This document shows positions 34,901 through 43,348 of a stretch of 64,000 nucleotides of DNA, one piece after another. Location: positions 1 to 64,000 of the forward strand of contig NZ_QGKS01000223.1 in NCBI RefSeq assembly GCF_003172935.1. Reading direction: 5' to 3'. Position 1 is the first letter of the stretch. Every line of letters starts with the position of its first letter. Made by a program: the position numbers and the translations under genes. The notes beneath the pieces are model-generated. The model made no database searches and was not told where the DNA came from. It saw only the letters and a list, made by a program, of their open reading frames with translations. This DNA comes from Micromonospora sicca (lineage in GTDB: Bacteria > Actinomycetota > Actinomycetes > Mycobacteriales > Micromonosporaceae).

Positions 34901-35990
34901 CCGGGAAGTCGAGATTGAACGGGGGCGGCGCCACCTGACCCGACACGGTAGCCCCGGTGGCATAGCCCGTCCCGTCCGCGCCCGCCGTCGCCACGGCGAA
35001 GTCGACCGGGAAGTTCGGAGTGCGTCCGTCGTCGGTCACGGTGTCGGTCCGCGGGTAGAGCAGCACGCGGTCCAGGTGGCGGACCTGGCCGAGGTCGACG
35101 GTCATGCTGATCGGTTTGGTCGGCACCGGCCCGGAGTAGCCGGCACTGGAATATCCGAAAGGCTGCTGGTTGGTGGTGAGCACGCCGTCGGTGGCGAACC
35201 TGGGCTCCCACTTGCCGGGGTAGGTCTTCGGGTCGCTGGAGCTGATCGCCGCGCCCTGCGCCAGGTTGGCACCGTGCGCACCGTCCTGAACGACCACCTC
35301 GGCGAGCTGAAGCCGGTAGAGCAGCGAGCTGCCCTCCTTGAGGGGCAGGCCGAGCTTGGTCGTGGTGATGCGGACGTACCGGGCGTCCTGCGGTGGCAGC
35401 GTGACCACCACCGGCTTGGGCTTGCGGTCGAGCCAGTCGGGGTTGCCGATCCAGCGCGCCGACCAGTCGTTCGCATCGAGCAGTCCCATCTCCCAGGACG
35501 CCGGCTCGCTCCACCGCGACACCCGGCCGGCGGAGTCCCAGATCCGCGCCTGCCAAACCACGCGCTGACGCGAGCGCAGCTGCGCGCCCGCCCAGGGCAC
35601 GCCGGTCGACTGGTCGGAATCGACCCGGCCGGACTCCCACAGATCCGGGTCGTCGAGCCGCTCCGCCGATGTGGCGGCGCGGACTTCGTAGGCGGTCTGC
35701 GTCACGGACCGCCCGGACGAGACCAGTTCCCAACTCAGGTGGGGGCTGGTGTCGTCGATCCCGATCGGCTCGGTGAGCGCGTCGACCCGCAGTCGCTCGA
35801 CGGTGGTGTTCGCCGCGGTAGCCGCCGCCGAAGGCACCGGGCACCAGACGGCGAGCAGGAGGCCGGCGACCGGCGCGCCGAGGACTCTGGCCATGAGTGT
35901 GCCTGGCCGGCGCACCGGATCCCCTCGGCGCAGCCTTGGGATGTGCCGCACCTGCTGGCGCCGGGCGCGCCGCAGCGATCGGGATGCCAT
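31932..35990 (-). CDS. Secreted GH78 alpha-L-rhamnosidase with two F5/8C modules
   Basis: A 1352-residue enzyme. After a long basic n-region the signal core is GAPVAGLLLAVW; then the fibronectin-like domain (PIGIDDTSPHLSWELVSS), an inserted discoidin-like module (about 170-310; VRHLDRVLLYPRTDTVTDDG), the accessory domains and the barrel with ILTDCPDREKLGWLEETH near 700. NEW3-like and F5/8C modules end the protein (VGGWNDDTPTVFPDALTATW). I start it at the ATG at 35990, which has GAGGAGG upstream, rather than at 35894, which lacks a ribosome site but would give a shorter signal peptide. It is 93% similar in layout to the next gene upstream by eye, suggesting duplication; that figure is not computed and should be read only as a strong visual resemblance. 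Confidence 0.92.
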   Translation of the reverse strand: MASRSLRRARRQQVRHIPRLRRGDPVRRPGTLMARVLGAPVAGLLLAVWCPVPSAAATAANTTVERLRVDALTEPIGIDDTSPHLSWELVSSGRSVTQTAYEVRAATSAERLDDPDLWESGRVDSDQSTGVPWAGAQLRSRQRVVWQARIWDSAGRVSRWSEPASWEMGLLDANDWSARWIGNPDWLDRKPKPVVVTLPPQDARYVRITTTKLGLPLKEGSSLLYRLQLAEVVVQDGAHGANLAQGAAISSSDPKTYPGKWEPRFATDGVLTTNQQPFGYSSAGYSGPVPTKPISMTVDLGQVRHLDRVLLYPRTDTVTDDGRTPNFPVDFAVATAGADGTGYATGATVSGQVAPPPFNLDFPAMPLFAKQFTLDAPVRSARLYATGLGIYDARLNGRTVSQAVLQPPNTDYHARLVYSTADVTGLLREGENALSVRLGAGTSIVPDSPDRYTKWSGVLGPPKLLAQLELTYADGRVERIASDHSWRTALGPTTFTQWYGGEDADARLEQPGWDLPHADLSRWRAAGETDAPTSGVRLAAQMAPPIQPVGRVSTVKVTEPEPGTYLFDLGVNIAGWPELHVSGPAGTTVTLQPGERLGVDGLVDQSTMIRGGATYPPILDHYTLAGRGDEVWHPNFVYHGFRYLQITGLPSPPTRETVSGIILRAANEESGSFSSSSALLDGIQRIINRAIQGNMYSILTDCPDREKLGWLEETHLVLGAVSRNYDVAAYYRELVRNMVEAQEPSGVVPDIAPQYVMFSGDVHDEPNWGSALILAPWQMYRAYDDIDTLRFAYGAMQRYFDYLSSKMKGGLLDYGLGDWAAIDKSTPDGVTATFAYHRDAVTLAAIARLLGHDSDAARYEAVAERVAAAFNAAFLHSNTGTYATGSQASDALALDMGVVPEGLRGPVLAHLVDSIRAAGNHVTVGEVALPSLLRVLSAAGRDDVVYDIASQTSNPSYGYQVVHGATALAEYWDGPTGYGSQNHFMLGALDEWFTAGIGGIRQAEDSVGFRRLEIRPSVVGRLTHAQSSVRTPYGEVRTAWRRTGSTFQLDVAVPPGTTARVEVPLWAGHGGASATAGAQPVQTTEDRATYEVGSGTWSFVAHTDGAVPADREQLAVDAPAAEVALVPGEAATATFSVHNLMDDPATVRLGVEASTGFVATAEARTLTVPPHTTVPVPVRVERTDASALSGRVDLTAGDDAATASIIATENWVRGATMSASSVHSGSSPAFTNDGITDSAAWSNGVGGWNDDTPTVFPDALTATWSHPVTLSRVRLFTLDSAQYPAERVGVRDGTVEALVDGTWRPVATIASNTAGLLERTFAPVQATALRLVVTDSNDHTYSRILELEAYSS

Positions 35991-36055
35991 CGGGAAACAC
36001 CTCCTCGGAGTTGGACCGGTCGAAGGGACGTGGAGAGCGAGGGCCGTCGTGGTCC

Positions 36056-39000
36056 TCACGCGGGGGGCCCGGAGGTGCCCGGGGCGTACGCCTCGAGTTC
36101 GATCACCCGGCTGAACTGGCCGTCGTTGCTGCCGAGCGCGACCAGCCGAAGTGCCGTCGTGCTGATGGCGGCGAACGTGGTGTCCACCCGGCCCGCGGTG
36201 TTGCCGCGCACCGACGCCACCGTTCGCCACTGGCCGTCGGCGAACGCCTGGACGTCGAAGTCCCGCAGTGAGTAGCGGGCGTCGGGGTGGGTGTGGAGCC
36301 GGGCCCGGTCGAGGGTGACCGGACGGCTCCACGTCGCGGTAAGCGTGTCCGGGAAGCTTTGGAAGGTGCCGTCGTTCCAGCCGGCGCCACCGTCCCAGCG
36401 CGCCGCGGAGGTGTCGCCGTCGTTCGCCTTGGCGGCCGAGAAGCCGGGCCAGGTGCTGGAGGCGGTCATCGTCGCGACGCGGGTGAGGTTGCCACTCGCC
36501 ACGAGCGGCACGCTCGCCGTGCTCGTGCCCACGGCGAGACTCACCGTGCCGCTCGTCGAGCCCTGGTCGGTCCGCTCGACCGCGACGGGAACCTCCACGC
36601 CCTGCCCGGCGGGCACGGTGACCGAGTCGGCGTCCATGGTCGCGGTGAAGCCGGCGGACGCCGTGACGTGTGGCCGCGCGGTCACCTCGGCGTCGCCGAG
36701 GTTGACCAGCCGGAAGGTCGCGGTCGAGGGCCAGCCCGGTACGACCGCGGCCTGGCCGGTGGACGCCTCGACGACCACCGGGCTCGTCTGCGGCGCCGTG
36801 TCAGGGGTGCGGGTGATGAACGACCACCGGCCCGAGCCGACCCGGTAGAGCGCGCGGTCGCCCTCGATGCCGACGAACGTGGCGCCCGCTGTCGCCGAGG
36901 CACGCCAGCGAGCGGAGCCCTCCCCGAACAGTGGCACCGATACAGTGGCGCTGCTGTTGACCGGCACCTCGACGTCGAGGTGCAGACTCTTCCCGTCGCG
37001 GCGCCACTCGCTGACGATCCGGCCGTACGGCGAGCGCTGCTCGGCTCGTACGTGGGACATGCCGCCGGTGATCTCCGGCTGCACCAGGAAGGTCTGGTAG
37101 CCGGGTGCCGTGGAGCGGATGCCGCCGAGGTACCGGTAGTACCAGCCATCGATGGCGCCGAGCATGAAGTGGTTCTGCGAGGCGCCCGCCGTCGGTCCGT
37201 CCCACAGTTCGGTGAGCGTGGTCGCGCCGTGCAGCACCTGGTAGGCGTAGCTCGGGCTGCTCGGATTGTTGGCCAGCGCCTGGACCAGGTCGGCGTGACC
37301 GCCGTCGGCGAGCACGTCCAGCAGGGCGGGCAGTCCTATCTCGCCCGTGGACAGATGGTTGCCGCGCGCCTTGACGTCGTCGACGACGTGCTGGAGGACG
37401 GCCGCCTGGGCGTCGGCGGGAACCATGCCGGCCCAGAGCGGCAGCGCGTTACTGGCCTGGCTACCGGAGGCGTAGCTGTTCGTCTCGGCGTGGAAGTACT
37501 TGGCGTTGAACGCGCCGCGGATCTGTTCGGCCCGCTCTGCGTACGCAGCCTTGCCCGCCGTGTCGCCGACCGCCTCGGCGATCTGCGTCATGGCGGTGGC
37601 GAAGCGGTAGTACGCGGTGGTCGCGGTGACAGCAAGCGGGGTGCTCGTGTCGAAGGCGACCCAGTCGCCGAGCCCGTAGGAGAGGATGTGCCCATTCGCC
37701 TTGGTGGCGAGGTAGTCCAGGTAGCGTTTCATCGCCGGGTAGTGCTCGCGCAGCACCCGCGCGTCGCCGTACGAGCGGTACATCTGCCACGGCACCAGGA
37801 TGAGAGCACCGCCCCAGTTCGGGTCGTCGCGGAAACCGCCGGAGAAGACGGTGTATTCCGGTGCGATGTCCGGGACCATGCCGTTGGCGAGTTGGGCGTC
37901 CTCGACGTCCCGCACGATCTTGTTGTAGTACGCGCCGAGGTCGAAGTTGGCAGTGAGGGCGTCGCCGACCAGGTGCGACTCCTCCAGCCAGCCGAGCTTC
38001 TCCCGGTGGGGGCAGTCGGTGAGAACGGAGAACATGTTGCCGTCGATGGCGGTGTTCACGATGTCGTGGATCCGGTTGACCATCGGGTCGGATGTGTCGA
38101 GGCTGCCGGTGCGCTCATTGTCGGCCCGCAGCACGATCCCCTGCACGTCGGCGAGGGCGGGTGGGGTGTCCGCTCCGGAGATCTCGATATAGCGGAAGCC
38201 GTAATACATGAAGCGGGGGTGCCAGGTGAAGGCGGCATTCGTGGCGGGCGTGACGTCGAAATAGACCGGGGAGCCGACCTGACTCTGGTCGACCCGGCCG
38301 TTGGTCAGCGACTCCGCGGGACGCAGCCGCACCTTTGAGCCGGCGGCGCCGCGCAGCGTGACCTGCGGCCAACCGGCGATGTTGCGGCCGAGGTCGTAGA
38401 GCCAGGTGCCTGCGGTGACCTCGGTGCGGGAAACGGCGTTGAGGGTCGTCTGCGCACGGATCGGCGGTGCCGCGCGGGCGGTGAGGCGGCTGCCCGCCGT
38501 GGGCGCGGTGGTCTCCTCCGCCGGCACCCAGCCGGTTCGGTCACCGTCCGGACGGTCCCAACCGGCGGCCTCCCGCCGAGCATCGTAGTCCTCGCCGCCG
38601 TACCAGCTGGAGAAGGTGGTCGGGCCGGCAGCGGTCAGCCACGAGTCGTCGGAGGCGACCACCGCGTCGGTGCCGTCGGTGTACGTGATCTCCAGTTGGG
38701 CGACGAGCTTGGGCGCGCCCGTCGAGCCGGTGAACTTCTGGTACCGGCCCGGCGTCGATGGCACGTTGTAGATGCCGTTGCCCAGCTCGAAGCCGAGGGC
38801 ATTCGCGCCCTGGCGGAGCTGGCCGGTCACGTCGTGGGTCGCGTACTCGACGCGGGTGCGGTAGTCGGTGTTGGCCGGCTCCAGCACCGCATCCCCGACC
38901 TTGGCGCCGTTGAGACGCGCCTCGTAGACGCCGAGGCCGGTGGCGTAGAGCCTGGCCCGCGCGATCGGCTTGTCCACGGTGAAGGTCTTCGCGAACAGCG

Positions 39001-40030
39001 GCATCGCGCCGGGCTTGGCCGGCGGCTTCGGTGCGGCCTGACCGGTCACGGCGGCCACGACGGTGGCCGCGGCCTCGTCGGCGGCCCGCACCTGCACCGT
39101 GTAGTTCTCCGGGAAGTTCGGCGTGGAGCCGTCCGCCGTGAGCGTGTCCGTGCGCGGGTACAGCACCAGCTTGTCGACGTCGGTGTCGCGGCCGAGGTCG
39201 AGTTCGAGCCAGATCGAGCCGTCCAGGTCCTGGTACTGCCGCTCGTAGCTGGTGTAGCCCATCGGTGGGCCGTCGGTGGTCAGCCGGCCGTCGTGGATGG
39301 CCTGCAGGGTCCAGCTGCCGGGGATCTCGAAGGACTCGGAGGCCTTCGCGACGGCGTCGCCGGAGAGCAGCTGACCGGCGCCGTACACCTGCATCTCCGC
39401 CAGTTGGAGCCGCGAGACGGGGTACGGCCAGCCTTCCTTGATCGGCTTTCCGAGCCGGGTGACGTCGAGCCGTACGTAACGCCCGTGTCGGGCGGGGAAC
39501 GTGACGGTGACGGGGTTGGTGTGCGCGAGCCAGGCGGGGTTGGCGATCCAGTGGGCCGACCAGTCGGTGGGCTGGAGCAGCCCGGTCTCCCAGGAGCCGA
39601 TACCGCTCCAGGGCGACGGACGGTCCTCGGCGTCCCAGGCGCGCACGCCCCAGTAGGCCCGCTGACGGGAGTGGAGCGGTCTGCCCTCGTAGCGGACGCC
39701 GACGGATCGGTTCGAGGCAACTTTTCCGCTGTCCCACACGTCCCCGTCGCCGGCGGCGAGCCGCTGCGGGCTGGACGCCACGAGCGTCTGGTAGGCGGTC
39801 TGGACGGCATCGCGCCGCGTGGCGGACAGCTGCCAGCTCAGCGAGGGTGTCGGGTCCTCGATGCCGAGCGGGTCGGCGAGTGAGTCCACCGTGAGCGCGC
39901 CGACCGAGAGGACCGACGCGGTGGCGGCGGGAGCCGCCGCGACGGGCACCGCCCACGCCACCGCGGCGGCGAAGACGCCGGCGGCGAAGACCGCCAGGGG
40001 GATGCGGATCCGGCCCGATGCAAGCCTCAT
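36056..40030 (-). CDS. Secreted GH78 alpha-L-rhamnosidase, first gene of the rhamnosidase operon
   Basis: A 1324-residue enzyme with a Sec signal (IPLAVFAAGVFAAAVAWAVP), fibronectin-like domain (PLGIEDPTPSLSWQLSAT), inserted discoidin-like module with DVDKLVLYPRTDTLTADG, accessory domains (GGEDYDARREAAGW) and a six-hairpin barrel with VLTDCPHREKLGWLEESH near 673. NEW3-like (about 1110-1190) and F5/8C modules end it. GAGAGGA lies ten bases before the ATG. It heads a leftward run of rhamnosidases through to rhaB and lutABC. A palindrome of the rhamnose regulon lies 31 bases upstream, overlapping a possible -10 element (TCTAAT on the minus strand). Confidence 0.94.
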   Translation of the reverse strand: MRLASGRIRIPLAVFAAGVFAAAVAWAVPVAAAPAATASVLSVGALTVDSLADPLGIEDPTPSLSWQLSATRRDAVQTAYQTLVASSPQRLAAGDGDVWDSGKVASNRSVGVRYEGRPLHSRQRAYWGVRAWDAEDRPSPWSGIGSWETGLLQPTDWSAHWIANPAWLAHTNPVTVTFPARHGRYVRLDVTRLGKPIKEGWPYPVSRLQLAEMQVYGAGQLLSGDAVAKASESFEIPGSWTLQAIHDGRLTTDGPPMGYTSYERQYQDLDGSIWLELDLGRDTDVDKLVLYPRTDTLTADGSTPNFPENYTVQVRAADEAAATVVAAVTGQAAPKPPAKPGAMPLFAKTFTVDKPIARARLYATGLGVYEARLNGAKVGDAVLEPANTDYRTRVEYATHDVTGQLRQGANALGFELGNGIYNVPSTPGRYQKFTGSTGAPKLVAQLEITYTDGTDAVVASDDSWLTAAGPTTFSSWYGGEDYDARREAAGWDRPDGDRTGWVPAEETTAPTAGSRLTARAAPPIRAQTTLNAVSRTEVTAGTWLYDLGRNIAGWPQVTLRGAAGSKVRLRPAESLTNGRVDQSQVGSPVYFDVTPATNAAFTWHPRFMYYGFRYIEISGADTPPALADVQGIVLRADNERTGSLDTSDPMVNRIHDIVNTAIDGNMFSVLTDCPHREKLGWLEESHLVGDALTANFDLGAYYNKIVRDVEDAQLANGMVPDIAPEYTVFSGGFRDDPNWGGALILVPWQMYRSYGDARVLREHYPAMKRYLDYLATKANGHILSYGLGDWVAFDTSTPLAVTATTAYYRFATAMTQIAEAVGDTAGKAAYAERAEQIRGAFNAKYFHAETNSYASGSQASNALPLWAGMVPADAQAAVLQHVVDDVKARGNHLSTGEIGLPALLDVLADGGHADLVQALANNPSSPSYAYQVLHGATTLTELWDGPTAGASQNHFMLGAIDGWYYRYLGGIRSTAPGYQTFLVQPEITGGMSHVRAEQRSPYGRIVSEWRRDGKSLHLDVEVPVNSSATVSVPLFGEGSARWRASATAGATFVGIEGDRALYRVGSGRWSFITRTPDTAPQTSPVVVEASTGQAAVVPGWPSTATFRLVNLGDAEVTARPHVTASAGFTATMDADSVTVPAGQGVEVPVAVERTDQGSTSGTVSLAVGTSTASVPLVASGNLTRVATMTASSTWPGFSAAKANDGDTSAARWDGGAGWNDGTFQSFPDTLTATWSRPVTLDRARLHTHPDARYSLRDFDVQAFADGQWRTVASVRGNTAGRVDTTFAAISTTALRLVALGSNDGQFSRVIELEAYAPGTSGPPA

Positions 40031-40060
40031 ACCCGCGGTCCTCTCACTCGATCCTCGAAT

Positions 40061-40072
40061 TAGAACGTTTCA
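40061..40072. promoter_or_regulatory. Regulon palindrome before the rhamnosidase operon
   Basis: TAGAACGTTTCA matches the consensus TGARWCGTTTCA of three other sites in the window except at position 2 and position 5. It lies 31 bases upstream of the first GH78 gene. LacI-family proteins bind such CG-centred palindromes. A weak hairpin (CCGGTC-N11-GACCGG, 40081-40103) sits between it and the neighbouring gene's end. Confidence 0.6.
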
Positions 40073-40141
40073 AAGTGACGCCGGTCACTTCTTAACCGAC
40101 CGGAAACACGTAGCACAACCCCTTGTCCAGATCCGGCCACC

Positions 40142-42996
40142 TCAGGCGTAGCCCTCCAGCTCCACGACCCGGCTGTAGCCGCGGTCGTTGGAGGCGGTGA
40201 CCACCAGACGAAGCGCACCGGCCACGACCTGGGGGAACACAACGTCCACAGTGGCCGATATGTTGCCGGAGACACGGCCGACCATCCGCCAGACCCCGTC
40301 GACCAGCGCGAGCACCGCGAAGTCGCGCACGCCGTACTGGTCCGCCGGCTGCTGGGGAGCGTCGATCGTGCGCACCCGCACGCTGCCCACCCGCACGGGC
40401 GAATCCCAGGCCGCGGTGAGGGTATCCGGGAAGATGCTCTTGTCGTCGTCGTTCCAGCCGCCGCCGCCGTTCCAGAGGGCGTACCCGTGCTGTGCCTGGA
40501 TCTGGCCATCGTTGACGCGGCTCGGGTGCCAGCCGTCGTGGGTGCTCGATGCGCTCACCACCGCCGTACGCAGCAGGTTGTCGCTCGGGGTGACCGGTGC
40601 GGTGACCGACCCGGACCCGGCCCGGACCCGGATGACCCCGGCGGCAGGATCGGTAGCGGCCCGGCTCACCGCTACCGCCCCCGGCGCTGTCTCGCCCACC
40701 CCGATGTTGACGGTGCTGGTCTCCGGGGAGGCCGCATAACCGGCAGGCGGCTCGACCTCAACGGGTACGCGTATCGGGTCGTCGGTGAGGTTCGCGACCC
40801 GGAACACCGCTCGGGTCGGTTGTCCGGGCAGCACCGGTACGTCGGGGTGTGGGGCGAGCACCGTGGTCCCGGCAGCGGGGTCTAGCCGCACGGGCCGGAC
40901 GGCGGGCGCGCCGATGGTTGTGCGGAATCTGACGTCCGAGCCCGCGACTGGCACGAGAGTCTGGTCGTCACCGACAAGCCCGGCACCACCCGCATACGGG
41001 TCGCCGGGATCGCGTTCGACTCCGTAACAACCCTGCGGGCTCGCCGTGGCCAGCACGAGCGCGAGACGCTGGCCCTCGACCACCTTGAGTCCCGGTTGGA
41101 GGACGAGTTGACGCGGCGACCAGCCGATCCGCTCCGGACGGACCGAGGCCGACCACAGTGTCCGGTCGGGCACACCGTCGGACGTGAGCGCGGTGAGGCG
41201 CACATCGAGCGGCGCCGTCGGCGGGTTGCGCAGGACCCGTCCGGCCTCCGTTCCGTCCTTGAAGACGGTCACGGCGATCGACGTCAGCGGGCCCGACCGG
41301 CCGACGCTGAACGTCTGCCCGTAGCGCGCGCCGAGCGCGACCGGGCACGCGTGGGAAAATGCACCTGACTCGCTGGACTGGTCCAGGCCGGGCACCGGAT
41401 CGGCCTGACCGGGATGCCCGGAGGCCAAGGCCACGACGCTGTTGTCGCAGCGCAGCGGCTGGATCATGCCGTCCGCGTCGAAGCGCAGCGGCTCCCAGTG
41501 GTAGTTGGCGAGCGCCTCGTTGGTGTGAAAGTCCCAGAGGTCGCTGAAGTACATGTACACCGGCCGGCCGTCGACCCCGGTCAGCGGCGCGACGTGGGCG
41601 GGCTGGCCGCCACAGGAGTTGTCGCTGATCTTGTTGCCGGCGAGCGGCGGCACCCAGGACGCGAGGTCGGACGAGGAAAAGTCGTCGGCGAGCAGCACGC
41701 TGCCATCCGGCGCGACGACCTTCGCGTTGTCGAAGCGGGCCGACTCCAGGTTCGCGCCGTTCCATTCACGGAAGCCGACCCCGCCCGCCGGGTAGGTGCC
41801 GTCGGTGAAGCTGTCGACCTGGAGACCATTCAGCGTCGTGGTGATGCGCTGACCCGCGACCGTGACCGAGACGTGGTGCCACTCGCCGGGGTGGATCGGA
41901 TACGGCAACGTCACCGCGTGGCTGTTCACGGTCGCGCCGGCACGCTCCAGCACCGTGAGCTTGCCCTTGGTCTCACCCGACCCGGACAGCAGGAACAGAT
42001 ACCCGTTGTCCGAGGTTTTCATCCGCACCGACCAGCCAGCCTGGGAGCCCGTTGCGTCCTTTTTCGCAGGGGCGCCGTGTCGAACGAAAAGGTGTAGTCC
42101 GTCCAGTCGTCGCTGCGCGCCGACAGCCCGTAGAGGCCGCCGCGGACGTCCAGCACCCCGTCCCGCACCGTCCACGCGTCCACGCCGGTCCACGGACCGA
42201 GCGGGGTCGGCGCGGTGAGGTACGACGTGCCGGTCCCGGTGCAGTAGCCGCAGTTCGGGTCGGACATCGTGAGGTAGTAGGTGCCGTTGCGCGCGAACAA
42301 CGCGGGCGCCTCAACCTTGGTCACGCCGACCACGCTGTAGGTGTCGGTCGGCTGAAGGTAATCGGCGGCGAGCCGGAGGACGGCGACGTGCCAGCCCGCG
42401 TTGCTACACGTGAGGTAGCCGGTGTCGTCGCGATCGACAAACAGCCCGAGGTCGGCGGTACAAGGGGTCATCGACGGCAGGTCGGGCTCGGGCTGCTCGG
42501 CGAACGGTCCGGTCGGACTGTCAGCGGTGAAAACCCGGAAGTTGTCCAGGGCGTCCTGGTCATTCACCCACATCACGTAGCGGCGGCTGGCGCGGTTGAA
42601 GACCACGTGCGGACGGAAGCAGAAGGTGCAGTCCCGGGGCGGTACCACGTAGCCGCGGTCGGTCCAGTTCCGCAGGTCGGGCGAGGAGTAGACCTTGAAC
42701 CCGCAGAAGTCGTGGTTGAACCGCCACTGGTAGCCGCAGTCGTAGCTGGTGCCGTAGAGGTAGTAGGTGCCGCCGAACTGGGCGATCTGGCCGTCGTGTG
42801 CGTCGACGGCGTTGCCCGCGGTGTCGAAGCGGGTCTGCTGGCGACCATCCGGGGTGAAGTTGCCCAGGCTCGCCGTGACTTCGGCCCGGGCCGGCTGGGA
42901 CGGCGTGGCCAGGAATCCTGCCGCCAGCACGAGCACCGCCGTCCAGGCCGCCACGGTCGCTCGCGCGGTACGCGTGCTCCAAATCCGGTGATGCAT
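40142..42996 (-). pseudogene. GH43-like glycosidase with F5/8C module, interrupted by a frameshift
   Basis: The 5' part encodes a signal peptide (TVAAWTAVLVLAAGFLA) and four propeller blades (FGGTYYLYGTSYDCGYQW, CFRPHVVFNRASRRYVMWVN, YYLTMSDPNCGYCTGTGTSY). The frame breaks at an A5 run (T run 42060-42064 on the plus strand) inside a concanavalin-like module. The remainder reads on in the -1 frame (TGSQAGWSVRMKTSDNGYLF), with the fifth blade (MYFSDLWDFHTNEALANYHW), a DUF4082-like sandwich, NEW3-like and F5/8C modules. The span of 2855 bases is one short of a multiple of three, so one added A restores a single protein of about 951 residues. It may be a real inactivating deletion, a sequencing error, or slippage. 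It has its own regulon palindrome. Confidence 0.8.
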
Positions 42997-43015
42997 GGCC
43001 ACATCTCCAGGTGTC

Positions 43016-43027
43016 TGAATCGTTTCA
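43016..43027. promoter_or_regulatory. Regulon palindrome before the third GH43-like gene
   Basis: TGAATCGTTTCA, identical over all 12 bases to the site at 60848-60859 before the transport operon. It is 20 bases upstream of the ATG at 42996, a position where a LacI-type repressor would block transcription. Confidence 0.7.
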
Positions 43028-43114
43028 AGCAGCCTACGAGCTGGCTGCCCGGCTGTGAAGAAGCTGCGGATGTCCACAAGCGGCCAGGTTGGCCCGGGCT
43101 CGGACGCAGCCCGG

Positions 43115-43330
43115 TCAGACCAGATGGCGGCGCGCCGCCCAGACCACCGCCTCGATCGGCGTGGTCACGCCCAGTCGGTCGCAGATCATCCGAGTGCGCC
43201 GGCGCACCGTCCGCTCCGACATGTCGAGGCGCCGGGCCACGGCGTCCAGCGACAGTCCTCGCGCGAGCAGCGCGAGGAGCGCCACGTCGTCCTGGGACAG
43301 ATCAGGACGTGGCACGCCCGCGGCGTCCAC
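43115..43330 (-). CDS. Solo LuxR-type helix-turn-helix protein
   Basis: A 71-residue protein that is little more than a LuxR DNA-binding domain: LSQDDVALLALLARGLSLDAVARRL then MSERTVRRRTRMICDRLGV and a final helix IEAVVWAARRHLV. No receiver, PAS or ligand-binding domain is present. It follows the isomerase gene at 18 bases and is probably the last gene of the rhaI-rhaEW transcript. It could be a local transcription factor or a modulator that pairs with a larger LuxR protein. The ribosome site is GAGGG before the ATG. Its target is unknown. Confidence 0.8.
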   Translation of the reverse strand: MDAAGVPRPDLSQDDVALLALLARGLSLDAVARRLDMSERTVRRRTRMICDRLGVTTPIEAVVWAARRHLV

Positions 43331-43348
43331 GTGCCGGCCTCCCTCCGG

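Noticed and set aside
42055..42070. Programmed -1 frameshifting as the explanation for the split GH43-like gene
   Set aside because: The A5 run does not form a canonical X-XXY-YYZ heptamer in the zero frame, and both paralogues are encoded in one frame, so an indel is simpler.
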